Shown here: piece by piece, positions 42,859 to 51,568 of the stretch | Numbering within the stretch: the first letter of the stretch is position 1 | How the letters are laid out: each line of letters starts with the position of its first letter | Assembly: GCF_000213055.1 (NCBI RefSeq) | Contig: NZ_CM001165.1 | Span: 2,069,445 to 2,133,444, forward strand | Reading direction: 5' to 3' | DNA from: Streptomyces sp. Tu6071 | GTDB taxonomy: Bacteria; Actinomycetota; Actinomycetes; Streptomycetales; Streptomycetaceae | DNA length: 64,000 nucleotides | Made by a program: the position numbers and the translations under genes | Notes under the pieces: model-generated | What the model was told of the DNA's origin: nothing | Database searches by the model: none | Seen by the model: the letters and a program-made list of their open reading frames with translations, nothing else

Positions 42859-45800
42859 CTAGACCTCCTCGCGCTCGGGGAAGAGCCGCAGCCGGTGCGC
42901 CACGGCCGCCGCCTCGCCGCGGCCCGTCACGCCGAGCTTGGCGATGATGCGCGAGACGTGGACGCTCGCCGTCTTCGGCGAGATGTAGAGGGTCTCGGCG
43001 ATGCGGCGGTTGCTGTGCCCGGCGGCGACGAGGCGCAGCACCTCGCTCTCGCGCGCGGTGAGCCCGAGTGTCTGGGCGGGGGCGAGCGCCGGGCGCGCGG
43101 GGGGCTCGGAGGCGGGGAGCAGGCGCCCGCGCCGGGCCAGCTCGGCGGCCTCGCGGGCGAGCGGCGCGTACCCGAAGCGGCCGGCCGTCTCACGGACCGG
43201 GGCGAGGACGTGCGCGGCGCGCTCCCGCTCGCCGGCCGCCAGGAGCGTCTCGGCGAGGCGCAGGGCGACGTACAGCGTCTCGTGGGGGCGGTCGAGGTCC
43301 CGCAGCGCCTCGTACGTCCCCTCCCAGTCGGCGACGGTCGCCGCGCCCCGCGCGCGCAGCAGCTCGGCGCGCAGCAGTTCCGCGTACCCGTGCCACACCG
43401 GCACGGGCGTGGGGACAGGGCGGGCAGCCGCGCGGATGCGGTCGAGGACGGCCTCGCGGCCCGCGTCGGCGGCGGGCAGGCCGCGCGTCGTGGCCTCCAG
43501 GCGCGCGGCGGCGACGAGGAGCGGCCACGCGTAGCGATGCACGTTGGGCGAGAAGGGTGTGCTCAGGGCCTCGTCGAGGAGGGCGCGTCCGGCGACGGCG
43601 TCGCGTGCCTCGGTCGCGAGGCCGATGCCGAGCGCGAGCAGCGGGAGGCGGCGCTGCGGGGCGTGGCCGTCGGGCCCGGCGAGGGCGCGCAGCGTGTCGT
43701 ACGCCTCGCGCGCCGCCGCCGTGTCGCCCGTGCGCAGCGCGAGGCCGCCGCGCGTGAGGGCCGTGAAGGCCCGTACGTCGGCTCCTGCGCCCGGCTGGTC
43801 GGCGCGGCGCAGGGCCTCCTCGGCGTCGGTGTGGCGGCCGAGCGAGAGGAGGGACTCGGCGGCGTTGGACCACGTGAAGGCCGCGCTGCCGACGAGCCCG
43901 TGGCGCGCGCAGATCCCGGCGCCCTCGGCGGCGACGCGGGCGGCGTCGGCGGAGCGGCCGATGCCTTCGAGCACGGAGGGGAGGTTCGCGACGGCGCGCG
44001 CGAGGTGGTCGGGGGGCGCGAGCGCGAGGGCGCGCTCCCTCGTCTCGTACAGCTCGGCGAGCCCGCCGTCGATGTCCCCTGCGGCGACGCGGAGGACGCC
44101 GCGCGTGACGTGCGCGGAGAGTTCGGTGTCGACGGCGCCGACCATGCGGGCGTAGGCGACGGCGCGTTCGGCGGAGACGAGGCTGTCGGGGCCCGGTTTG
44201 TTGACCATCTCCCAGCCCGCGAGGTGCGCGAGGACTTCGGCGTGGACGTCGGAGGGCGGCAGTCCCCGCACGAGTTCCTCGGCGCGGCGCAGTTCGGCGC
44301 CGCCGTCGCCGCGGCCGAGCGCGGTGGCGAGGCGCGAGCGGCGGGTCAGGAACCAGGCGGTGCGCAGCGGGTCGGGCTCCTGTTCCAGGAGCCGCAGGGC
44401 GCGCCCGACGAGGGTGTAGGCGCGCCGGGCCTCGCCGCTCATGCGCCCGGCGGTGGCGGCCTCGGCGAGGAGGTCGAGGGGAACGGGGGTGCCCGGTGCG
44501 GGCTCCGGCACCTGCTCGCGCAGTTCCAGGGCGCGGTCGAGGTGGTGGAGCTGTTCGGCGTACGCGTGCCGGTCACGGGCGCTCGCGGCGGCGCGGAGGG
44601 CCGCGGGCAAGGCCTTGGCGGGCTCGCGCGCGGCGTACCAGTACCCGGCGAGGCGGGCGTCGCGTTCCTCGGCGCGCACGAGGTGCGGGGCGGCTTCGAC
44701 GGTCTCGGCGTAGCGGCGGTTGAGCGCGGAGCGCTCGCCGGGCAGCAGGTCCTCGCCGACGGCCTCACGGACGAGCGAGTGCCGGAAGCGGTAGCCGTCG
44801 CCCTCGGGCGTCGGGCTCAGCAGGTGGGCGCCCGTGGCGGCGCGCAGCGCGTCGAGCAGCGCGTCCTCTGCCATCCCGCTGACGGCGGCGAGCAGCGGGT
44901 GCTCGACGGCGGAGCCGCCCTCGGCGACGAGGCGCAGCACCCGCCCGGCGTCCGGCGGCAGGGCCTCGACGCGGACCAGGAGCAGTTCGCGCAGGTTCTC
45001 GCTGAGCCCCGGGCGGTGCCCCGCGCGCAGCGAGACGGCCAGTTCCTCGACGAAGAAGGCGTTGCCCTCGGAGCGCGCGTATATCTCGTCGACGAGGGCC
45101 GCTTCGGGCTCGGCGCCGAGTATCCCGGCGAGCTGGCGGCGTACGTCGGCGTGGCCGAGGCGCGCGAGGTCGATACGGTGCACGGCGCGCAGCCGGTCCA
45201 GCTCGGCGAGCAGGGGCCGCAGGGGGTGCCGCCGGTGCAGGTCGTCGGAGCGGTACGTGGCGAGGAGCAGCAGCCGTCCCGCGCGCAGCGTACGCAGCAG
45301 GTGCGCGTACAGGTGGCGCGTCGAGGCGTCCGCCCAGTGCAGGTCTTCGAGTACGAGGACGAGCGGGCGCGCGGCGGAGAGTTCCTCCAGGAGCCGCGTG
45401 ACGTGGCCGAAAAGGCGCGCGCTGTCCTCGGCGGAGTGCGGTACGCCGGACGGGCCGGGCGCGTCCGCGGTTCCCGCGTGCGGCCCGGCGTCCGCGGTTC
45501 CCGCGCGCGGCCCGGCGGTCTCGGGGAGGAGCCGCGCGAGGTCGGCGCCCATGCCGGCGCCCGCGCGCGCGAACTCGTCGGGCCGCGCGGCGCGCAGTGT
45601 GCGCAGGGCCGTGGCGAAGGGCGCGAACGGCAGCCCGTCGCCCCCCAACTCGACGCAGCCCCCGACCGCGACGAGCGCCCCCGCGCGCCGCGCCTCGCGC
45701 CCGAACTCCTCGACGAGCCGCGTCTTGCCGACCCCCGCCTCCCCCGCGAGCACCAGCGCGCGCGGCCCGTCCGCGGCGGGCGTCGACACCTCGCCGAGCG

Positions 45801-45879
45801 CGGCGGCGAGCACGCCCGACTCGGCGTCCCGTCCCACGAAGACGGGGCTGAGCGACTGGTTCTGCACGCGTCCGAGCAT
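42859..45879 (-). CDS. Large ATP-binding LuxR-family (LAL/MalT-like) regulator
   Basis: 1006 aa. An N-terminal AAA-type domain has VGRDAE, Walker A GEAGVGKTRLVEEF at 46-58 and Walker B LVLVLEDLHWAD near 195; a long TPR-like helical middle (about 400-920) follows; residues 935-1000 are the LuxR HTH (LTARESEVLRLVAAGHSNRR, IAETLYISPKTASVHVSRI). Such STAND regulators bind a small effector and oligomerise with ATP. The ATG at 45877-45879 (MLGRVQNQSL) is used; it has no ribosome site and may be leaderless, and the longer frame reaches into the neighbouring stop. No target is evident from the neighbours. Confidence 0.9.
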   Translation of the reverse strand: MLGRVQNQSLSPVFVGRDAESGVLAAALGEVSTPAADGPRALVLAGEAGVGKTRLVEEFGREARRAGALVAVGGCVELGGDGLPFAPFATALRTLRAARPDEFARAGAGMGADLARLLPETAGPRAGTADAGPHAGTADAPGPSGVPHSAEDSARLFGHVTRLLEELSAARPLVLVLEDLHWADASTRHLYAHLLRTLRAGRLLLLATYRSDDLHRRHPLRPLLAELDRLRAVHRIDLARLGHADVRRQLAGILGAEPEAALVDEIYARSEGNAFFVEELAVSLRAGHRPGLSENLRELLLVRVEALPPDAGRVLRLVAEGGSAVEHPLLAAVSGMAEDALLDALRAATGAHLLSPTPEGDGYRFRHSLVREAVGEDLLPGERSALNRRYAETVEAAPHLVRAEERDARLAGYWYAAREPAKALPAALRAAASARDRHAYAEQLHHLDRALELREQVPEPAPGTPVPLDLLAEAATAGRMSGEARRAYTLVGRALRLLEQEPDPLRTAWFLTRRSRLATALGRGDGGAELRRAEELVRGLPPSDVHAEVLAHLAGWEMVNKPGPDSLVSAERAVAYARMVGAVDTELSAHVTRGVLRVAAGDIDGGLAELYETRERALALAPPDHLARAVANLPSVLEGIGRSADAARVAAEGAGICARHGLVGSAAFTWSNAAESLLSLGRHTDAEEALRRADQPGAGADVRAFTALTRGGLALRTGDTAAAREAYDTLRALAGPDGHAPQRRLPLLALGIGLATEARDAVAGRALLDEALSTPFSPNVHRYAWPLLVAAARLEATTRGLPAADAGREAVLDRIRAAARPVPTPVPVWHGYAELLRAELLRARGAATVADWEGTYEALRDLDRPHETLYVALRLAETLLAAGERERAAHVLAPVRETAGRFGYAPLAREAAELARRGRLLPASEPPARPALAPAQTLGLTARESEVLRLVAAGHSNRRIAETLYISPKTASVHVSRIIAKLGVTGRGEAAAVAHRLRLFPEREEV

Positions 45880-45941
45880 CGCACAGGGGTACGACAACGC
45901 CGCCGCGCGCACGACGAGCCCCCCGCCCGCCGGGACCCCGC

Positions 45942-46328
45942 TCACCCCCGTACCCCCTGCGCGGCACGCACCCGCCGGACGCGGCGCAGCAGGACCCGTA
46001 CCGCCCTCGCGACGCGTCCCCGCGACGCGACGTCACGCGGCTCCGGCGACGCGACGTGGTGCCCAACCGACGCGACGTCACGCGGCCCGGACGACGCGAC
46101 ATCGCGCGACCCGGACTCGGCGTCACGTGACCCGCCCGACGCGACGTCACGCGGCGTCGGTGCCCCGTCCCGCCGCCCCGTCGCGCCGCGCTCCCGTGCC
46201 GCCCGGCGGCGCGTCGTCCGCGCGTGCCGCGCCGCCGCGACCGCCTCCCTCGTCAGCACCTCCGCGCGGGCCTCGGCGCGCAGTTGCGCCGCCCGCGTCC
46301 GGTACGTCTCGTAGTCGTAGCCCCACAT
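45942..46328 (-). CDS. Basic protein with RDVAS-type octapeptide repeats
   Basis: 128 aa. Residues 1-45 (MWGYDYETYRTRAAQLRAEA, then REAVAAARHARTTRRRAARE) form a helical, Arg/Ala-rich head seen in small streptomycete hypothetical proteins. Residues 55-105 repeat RDVASxGP-like units (GGSRDAES, GSRDVASS, GPRDVASV, PEPRDVAS). The DNA units are 24 or 21 bp, always multiples of three, which supports translation in this frame. The tail is Arg-rich. AGGGGG lies six bases before the ATG. It is only 62 bp upstream of the LuxR gene on the same strand. Function unknown. Confidence 0.6.
   Translation of the reverse strand: MWGYDYETYRTRAAQLRAEARAEVLTREAVAAARHARTTRRRAARERGATGRRDGAPTPRDVASGGSRDAESGSRDVASSGPRDVASVGHHVASPEPRDVASRGRVARAVRVLLRRVRRVRAAQGVRG
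45985..46165. repeat. GACGCGACGTCACGCGG tandem repeat inside the RDVAS gene
   Basis: Six degenerate units of GACGCGACGTCACGCGGCCCGG with 24- or 21-bp spacing. Coding in the minus strand. Confidence 0.7.
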
Positions 46329-46485
46329 GTGCGCCCCCTGGACCGTGCCGCGGCGCTTCTCGCCGCGGCGTGGTGCCAGCCTCCGCGCTGAGGCGGGGGC
46401 GACGCGTCGGCCGATCGCCCACGACGCGCCGTGCGGGGGCCTCAGCGCGTGCGGCGCGGGGCCTTACGCACGGCGCCCGGAGGGC

Positions 46486-47073
46486 TTAGGCGCGCGTTAC
46501 GCCGTCCTTCGGCGCGTCCCACTCGTGGGCCAGGACGGCCCACCCCTCCATGTCGTGGCGCACCCCGCCCCTCGGGTTGCTCTCCCTGTGGACCGCCTCG
46601 CGCGTCATCCCGAGGCGTCGGGCGACGGCGGTGCTCGCGGTGTTCCCGGCGGCGGCCCACCACTCGACGCGGTGCATGCCGCGCTCGTGGAAGGCCCAGT
46701 CGGCGAGGACGCGGCAGGCGCGCGTGACGAGGCCGCGTCCCGTACCGGCGGGTTCCAGCCAGCAGCCGATCTCGCAGACGCCGGTCGCGGCGTCGAAGAC
46801 GCGGAAGAGGACGCCGCCGACGAGCGTGCCCCCTCCCGACCGCTCGCAGCCGGTCCAGATCCCGTAGAGGTAGCCCTCGTCGGCGGCGCGCTTGGTCGCG
46901 TACCTGTGCAGCAGGTCGCGCGCGGTGTCCTCCGAGACGACCGCGTCGACGAAACCTATGTAGGTGCCGATGAAGTCGCGGCCGCGTTCGACGTGGGCGA
47001 GGAACTCGGCGGCGTGCCAGGTCTCCAGGGGCCGCAGCTCCGCGCCCTCGGGGCCGAGCGGAATGGCGAACAA
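46486..47073 (-). CDS. GNAT-family N-acetyltransferase (RimJ/RimL type)
   Basis: 195 aa. The fold's acetyl-CoA motif appears as CEIGCWLEPAGTGRGLVTRA (about 100-120), with GMHRVEWWAAAGNTASTAVA and RRLGMTREAVHRE behind it, the usual RimJ/RimL layout. The acceptor (ribosomal protein, peptide or small amine) is unknown. The TTG at 47071-47073 is the start because GGAGG ends four bases upstream and no ATG or GTG is available nearby. It follows the MMPL gene by 27 bp and is probably co-transcribed with it. Confidence 0.88.
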   Translation of the reverse strand: MFAIPLGPEGAELRPLETWHAAEFLAHVERGRDFIGTYIGFVDAVVSEDTARDLLHRYATKRAADEGYLYGIWTGCERSGGGTLVGGVLFRVFDAATGVCEIGCWLEPAGTGRGLVTRACRVLADWAFHERGMHRVEWWAAAGNTASTAVARRLGMTREAVHRESNPRGGVRHDMEGWAVLAHEWDAPKDGVTRA

Positions 47074-47100
47074 GGTGCCTCCAGGGTGGGGCGGGGCCGG

Positions 47101-49371
47101 TCAGCCGGCCCGTACCCGGTCGTCCTCGTGGACGGGCGCTTCCGCGCGCCCGCTCCCGTCCGCCGGAGACGGACGGGGCACGACTCTAGAGGCGGCGTCC
47201 TCGTCCGACACCGGCTTTTCGATCGTGAGCCGGGGCAGCCACCGGTCGAGCCACTTCGGCAGCCACCAGTTCGCACCACCGAGCATGTGCATGAGCGCGG
47301 GCACGAGCAGGGTCCGTAGGACGAAGGCGTCGAGGGCGACGGCGACGGCGAGCGCGATGCCGAACATCGAGATGACGCGGTCGCCGGAGAGGACGAAGGC
47401 GAGGAAGACGGAGATCATGATGACGGCCGCCGAGTTGATGACGCGGCTCGTCTCGGCGAGTCCGACGCGTACCGCGCGGCGGTTGTCGCCGGTCTCGCGC
47501 CACTCCTCGTACATCCGGCTGACGAGGAAGACCTGGTAGTCCATCGAGAGCCCGAAGAGCACCGAGACCATGATCACCGGGAGGAAGGGCTCGATGGGCC
47601 CGGAGGCGCCGAGGCCGAGCAGTTCGCTGCCCCAGCCCCACTGGAACATCGCGACGACGACGCCGAAGGCCCCGCCGACGGCGGCGATGTTCATGACGGC
47701 GGCCTTGAGGGGGATCGCGAGCGAGCGGAAGGCGAGCAGCAGCAGGACGGAGCCGAGGGCGACGACGATGCCGATGAACATCGGCATCTTCCCGACGATG
47801 AGCCGGGCGAAGTCGTCGTACCCGGCCGTGACGCCGCCGACCGCGACGTCGAGCGAGGTGCCGCTCTCGGCGCGCGGCAGCACGTCGTCGCGCAGCCGCT
47901 CGACGAGCGCGCTGGTCTGCTTGGACTGCGGCGAGGAGCCGGGCACGACGGTGAGGTACGCGGCGTCGCCGCGCTGGTCGTACGTGACGGGGCTGACGGA
48001 GGCGACGCCCCGGACATCGGCGAGGTCGGCGTGGAGCCGGTCGAGCGCGAGGCGGTCCTGCGCGCCGTCGACGTGCGTGACGAGGGTGAGCGGCCCGTTG
48101 GCGCCGGGCCCGAAGCCGGAGCCCTCGCCGCCGTCGCCCGCGAGGAGGTCGTACGCCTTGCGCGTCGTGGACGTAGCGGGGTTGTTGCCCTGGTCGGAGG
48201 TGCCGAGGTGGAGGGAGAAGGTGGGCAGGGCGAGGAGCGCGACCACGGCGACGGCGCCCGCGCCGAGGAGCCGCGGATGCCGTTCGACGAACGCCGACCA
48301 GCGCGCCGCGAAGCCGCTCGGCGTCTCCGGCTCGGGCCCGCGCTCCGCGAGCCGGTGCCGCTCGCGGCGGCTGAGGGCGCGGGGGCCGGTGTACGAGAGG
48401 AGCGCGGGCAGCAGCGTGACGGAGGCGGCGACGGTGAGCAGGACGGTGAGCGCGGCGGCGATCGCGACGCCGTTGAGGAAGGAGAGCCGCAGGACGAGCA
48501 TCCCGAGCAGGGCGATGCACACGGTGGCCCCGGCGAACACGACGGCGCGCCCGGTCGTCGCCGTCGCGTCGACGGCGGCCTTGTCGGGCTCGGCGCCGCG
48601 CCGCAGGGCTCTGCGGTGGCGCGTGACGATGAAGAGCGCGTAGTCGATGCCGACGCCGAGGCCGACGAGCATCCCCAGCATGGGCGCGAAGTCGGCGACG
48701 GTCATGGCGTGGCCGAGGAGCGTGATGGCGCTGTAGGCGGTGCCGACGGCGACGAGCGCGGTCGCGATGGGCAGGAGGCTCGCGAGGAGCGAGCCGAAGG
48801 CGAGGAAGAGGACGACGGCGGCCACGCCGACGCCGATGGCCTCGCTCAGGTGGAGCCCGGAGGATTCGGTGGCGGCGACGGCGCTGCCGCCCAGTTCGAC
48901 CTGGAGGTCGGGGCCCGCCGCGTCCCGCGCGGTGTCGACGACGGCTCGCGCCTGTCCGGCGGGCAGGTCGTCGGCGGACTTGTCGAAGGTGACGGTGGCG
49001 TACGCGGTGTGCCCGTCGGCGCTGATGCCGCCGCCTTCGCCGGTGCCCTGGTAGGGGCCCGCGACGCCGGAGACGCCGGGCAGGTCCGCGAGGTCGTCGA
49101 GGGTGCGGCCCATCGTCTGCTCGACGGCGGCGGCACGGACCGAGCCCTCGTCGGTGTGCCACACGACGGTGTCGCTGTCGCCCGCGAGCCCGGGGAAGTT
49201 CTCCTCCAGGAGCCGCGTCGCGCGGCCGGACTCGGTGCCGGGGGCGTCGTAGTTGTTCGAGTACGCGGAACCGGCGAGCAGCCCGCCCACCGCGGTGCCC
49301 GCGAGCACCACGAACCACAGGACGACGGTGAGAAGACGGTGCTTGACGCACCAGCGGGCGAGTGCTGCCAC
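47101..49371 (-). CDS. MMPL-family membrane transporter
   Basis: 756 aa with 11-12 membrane helices in two halves, each with a large extracellular loop. Seen: helix 1 LLTVVLWFVVLAGTAVGGLL, the loop YDAPGTESGRATRLLEENFP, motif GLGVGIDYALFIVTRHRRAL, and in the second half FGLSMDYQVFLVSRMYEEW and SRVINSAAVIMISVFLAFVL. The Asp-Tyr pairs in the two motifs are the proton-relay residues of the family. MMPL proteins export lipids or antibiotics; the cargo is not known. I chose GTG 49369-49371 (VAALARWCVKHR) because GGGAG lies seven bases upstream; a start at 49416 would add a charged arm before helix 1. A 9-bp inverted repeat upstream suggests repression by a TetR-type protein. Confidence 0.9.
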   Translation of the reverse strand: MAALARWCVKHRLLTVVLWFVVLAGTAVGGLLAGSAYSNNYDAPGTESGRATRLLEENFPGLAGDSDTVVWHTDEGSVRAAAVEQTMGRTLDDLADLPGVSGVAGPYQGTGEGGGISADGHTAYATVTFDKSADDLPAGQARAVVDTARDAAGPDLQVELGGSAVAATESSGLHLSEAIGVGVAAVVLFLAFGSLLASLLPIATALVAVGTAYSAITLLGHAMTVADFAPMLGMLVGLGVGIDYALFIVTRHRRALRRGAEPDKAAVDATATTGRAVVFAGATVCIALLGMLVLRLSFLNGVAIAAALTVLLTVAASVTLLPALLSYTGPRALSRRERHRLAERGPEPETPSGFAARWSAFVERHPRLLGAGAVAVVALLALPTFSLHLGTSDQGNNPATSTTRKAYDLLAGDGGEGSGFGPGANGPLTLVTHVDGAQDRLALDRLHADLADVRGVASVSPVTYDQRGDAAYLTVVPGSSPQSKQTSALVERLRDDVLPRAESGTSLDVAVGGVTAGYDDFARLIVGKMPMFIGIVVALGSVLLLLAFRSLAIPLKAAVMNIAAVGGAFGVVVAMFQWGWGSELLGLGASGPIEPFLPVIMVSVLFGLSMDYQVFLVSRMYEEWRETGDNRRAVRVGLAETSRVINSAAVIMISVFLAFVLSGDRVISMFGIALAVAVALDAFVLRTLLVPALMHMLGGANWWLPKWLDRWLPRLTIEKPVSDEDAASRVVPRPSPADGSGRAEAPVHEDDRVRAG

Positions 49372-49453
49372 GGACGGCTCCCTGGGGGCTTCGTGGACGT
49401 GCGGAGGGAGCCACATGGCGCGATCGCGACTGCGGACGCCATGGGGGCAGGCC

Positions 49454-49483
49454 CCGAAACCGGCCTGGGGCGGGCGGTTTCGG
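49454..49483. promoter_or_regulatory. CCGAAACCG / CGGTTTCGG inverted repeat upstream of the MMPL gene
   Basis: Perfect 9-bp arms at 49454-49462 and 49475-49483, 12-bp spacer, about 85-110 bp before the start. A further CGTTTCG lies at 49515. Plausible operator; no regulator gene is adjacent. Confidence 0.5.
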
Positions 49484-49597
49484 ACACTGTGGCAGCAAAA
49501 CCTGATCGTTTGACCGTTTCGTGTGCGGCCTCACAGGGACTTATTCCCGCCCTACGAGACTTTTTCAGGACGGGGAACTCATCGTCACCCGGAGGGC

Positions 49598-49720
49598 GCA
49601 CACCCGTACACCCGAAACCACGCAAGGGGCACCCGGACACCCGGACGAGGCCGAGCCGGGTGCACATCCGTACACCGAATCGGAACGGGCCGGGTGAGTG
49701 CACACGTGTACACCAAAGGG
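49598..49720. repeat. Three-copy GTGCACAyCCGTACACC repeat
   Basis: GCACACCCGTACACCCGAAA (49598), GTGCACATCCGTACACCGAA (49660) and GTGCACACGTGTACACCAAA (49699) share CACA-n3-GTACACC and lie 62 and 39 bp apart. They end at the gatB terminator. Confidence 0.6.
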
Positions 49721-49756
49721 GCGGCTCCCCACCTCTCAGTGGGAAACCGCCCCCTT
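49716..49756. terminator. Terminator after gatB
   Basis: AAGGGGCGG (49716-49724) pairs with CCGCCCCCTT (49747-49756, one bulged C) with an inner CCCCAC/GTGGG pairing. It starts 42 bp past the gatB stop. Confidence 0.7.
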
Positions 49757-49797
49757 ACCGCCCTCGCCGACCCGCGGAGGGGTCGGTTGGCCGGTTG

Positions 49798-51309
49798 TTA
49801 CTCGCTCACGCCCAGCTTCTCCAGGATGAGCTGCTTGACCCGGGCCGCGTCGGCCTGGCCGCGGGTCGCCTTCATGACGGCGCCGACGAGCGCGCCGGCC
49901 GCGGCGACCTTCCCGGCGCGGATCTTGTCGGCGATGGCCGCGTTGCCCGCGATGGCCTCGTCCACGGCGGTGCCGAGGGCGCCCTCGTCGGAGACGACCT
50001 TGAGGCCGCGCTTCTCGACGACGGTGTCGGGGTCGCCCTCACCGGCCAGCACGCCGTCGATGACCTGACGGGCGAGCTTGTCGTTGAGGTCGCCCGCGGC
50101 CACGAGCACGGTGACGCGCGCGACCTGCGCGGGGGTGATGGGCAGCTCGTCGAGCGCGCGACCGGACTCGTTGGCGTTACGCGCCAGCTCGCCCATCCAC
50201 CACTTGCGGGCCTGGTCGGCGGGGGCCCCGGCGTCGATCGTCGCGACGATCGGGTCGAGGGCTCCCGCGTTGAGCATCGACTGCATCTCGTGCGCGCCGA
50301 CGCCCCACTCCTCGCGGAGCCGGTTGCGGCGGGCGAGCGGCAGCTCGGGCAGTTCGCCGCGCAGCTCCTCGACCCACTCCTTCGGCGGGGCCACGGGCAC
50401 GAGGTCGGGCTCCGGGAAGTACCGGTAGTCCTCCGCGTTGTCCTTGATCCGCCCGGAGGTGGTGGAGCCGTCCTCCTCGTGGAAGTGGCGGGTCTCCTGC
50501 ACGATCGTGCCCCCGGAGGAGAGCACGGCGGCGTGCCGCTGGATCTCGTAGCGGGCGGCGCGCTCGACGGAGCGCAGCGAGTTGACGTTCTTCGTCTCGC
50601 TGCGGGTGCCGAGCGGCGTGGTCCCGTTGGGGCGCAGCGACAGGTTCACGTCGCAGCGCATCTGCCCCTTGTCCATCCGCGCCTCGGACACGCCGAGGGA
50701 GCGGATGACCTCGCGCAGCTCGGCGACGTAGGCACGGGCGACCTCGGGGGCACGCTTCCCGGCTCCCTCGATCGGCTTGGTGACGATCTCGATGAGGGGG
50801 ATGCCTGCGCGGTTGTAGTCGAGCAGCGAGTGCGAGGCGCCGTGGATGCGCCCGGTGGCGCCGCCGATGTGGAGGGACTTGCCGGTGTCCTCCTCCATGT
50901 GGGCGCGCTCGATCTCCACGCGGAAGACGCTGCCGTCCTCCAGCTGCACGTCGAGGTAGCCGTCGAAGGCGATGGGCTCGTCGTACTGGGAGGTCTGGAA
51001 GTTCTTCGGCATGTCCGGATAGAAGTAGTTCTTCCGGGCGAAGCGGCACCACTCGGCGATCGAGCAGTTGAGCGCGAGACCGATACGGATCGCGGACTCG
51101 ACGCCGACGGCGTTGACCACCGGGAGGGCCCCGGGCAGGCCGAGGCAGGTGGGGCAGGTCTGCGCGTTGGGCTCGGCGCCCTGAGCGGCGGAGCACCCGC
51201 AGAACATCTTGGTCCTGGTGCCGAGCTCGACATGGACCTCCAGGCCCATGACGGGGTCGTAGGACGCGAGGGCGTCCTCGTACGGCACCAGGTCAGCGGT
51301 GACGGTCAC
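49798..51309 (-). CDS. gatB: Asp-tRNA(Asn)/Glu-tRNA(Gln) amidotransferase subunit B
   Basis: 503 aa. With GatA and GatC it converts misacylated Glu-tRNA(Gln), and Asp-tRNA(Asn) where present, to the correct amide form. GatB holds the kinase-like and tRNA-binding parts. Seen: [20 protein letters not shown], the zinc-like C-x-C...[58 protein letters not shown], and the C-terminal YqeY-like tail domain ([20 protein letters not shown], then [20 protein letters not shown]). The GTG at 51307-51309 ([13 protein letters not shown]) gives the usual length. It is the last gene of the gatC-gatA-orf-gatB operon, 17 bp after the 80-residue gene. Confidence 0.97.
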   Translation of the reverse strand: MTVTADLVPYEDALASYDPVMGLEVHVELGTRTKMFCGCSAAQGAEPNAQTCPTCLGLPGALPVVNAVGVESAIRIGLALNCSIAEWCRFARKNYFYPDMPKNFQTSQYDEPIAFDGYLDVQLEDGSVFRVEIERAHMEEDTGKSLHIGGATGRIHGASHSLLDYNRAGIPLIEIVTKPIEGAGKRAPEVARAYVAELREVIRSLGVSEARMDKGQMRCDVNLSLRPNGTTPLGTRSETKNVNSLRSVERAARYEIQRHAAVLSSGGTIVQETRHFHEEDGSTTSGRIKDNAEDYRYFPEPDLVPVAPPKEWVEELRGELPELPLARRNRLREEWGVGAHEMQSMLNAGALDPIVATIDAGAPADQARKWWMGELARNANESGRALDELPITPAQVARVTVLVAAGDLNDKLARQVIDGVLAGEGDPDTVVEKRGLKVVSDEGALGTAVDEAIAGNAAIADKIRAGKVAAAGALVGAVMKATRGQADAARVKQLILEKLGVSE

Positions 51310-51325
51310 GGTGAAACTTTCCCTC

Positions 51326-51568
51326 TCAGCCCAGCAGGACGTCGTCGTCACCGAGGCGCTTCAGCTCCCGGTAGAGGATGGCGAGCCCGGTGATGATGCC
51401 TGCGCCGGTCACGACGGCGTCGATCAGGCGCAGCTTGTCGCCATCGGTGCGGGCGCGCTTGACCTGCTTGACGACGTTGATCGCGCCGAAGGCGGTGGTG
51501 CCGATCGACACGTAGGTGCCGGTCTTGGACTTCTTGAAACCCTTGGCCTTGCTCAGTGCGTTGCTCAC
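51326..51568 (-). CDS. Small membrane protein in the gatCAB operon
   Basis: 80 aa. The middle ([20 protein letters not shown]) and the stretch [19 protein letters not shown] suggest one or two weak membrane helices on a basic N-terminal arm ([15 protein letters not shown]). I recall such a protein between gatA and gatB in other streptomycetes but no function. Its GTG (51566-51568) overlaps the gatA TGA as GTGA, so it is translationally coupled to gatA, and gatB begins 17 bp after its stop. The coupling suggests a stoichiometry or timing link with the amidotransferase; this is inference. Confidence 0.8.
   Translation of the reverse strand: MSNALSKAKGFKKSKTGTYVSIGTTAFGAINVVKQVKRARTDGDKLRLIDAVVTGAGIITGLAILYRELKRLGDDDVLLG

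Larger units (their letters stand above)
49372..49797. other. Spacer between the MMPL gene and gatB
   Basis: Holds the MMPL promoter region with an inverted repeat at 49454-49483, three copies of a GTACACC repeat (49598-49720) and the gatB terminator. No gene is supported. Confidence 0.6.

Noticed and set aside
42895..46314. 1139-codon plus-strand frame antisense to the LuxR regulator
   Set aside because: Composition typical of antisense GC-rich frames; no recognisable motif.
48031..51393. 1120-codon plus-strand frame over MMPL and gatB
   Set aside because: Antisense to two well-supported genes and crosses a terminator and spacer.
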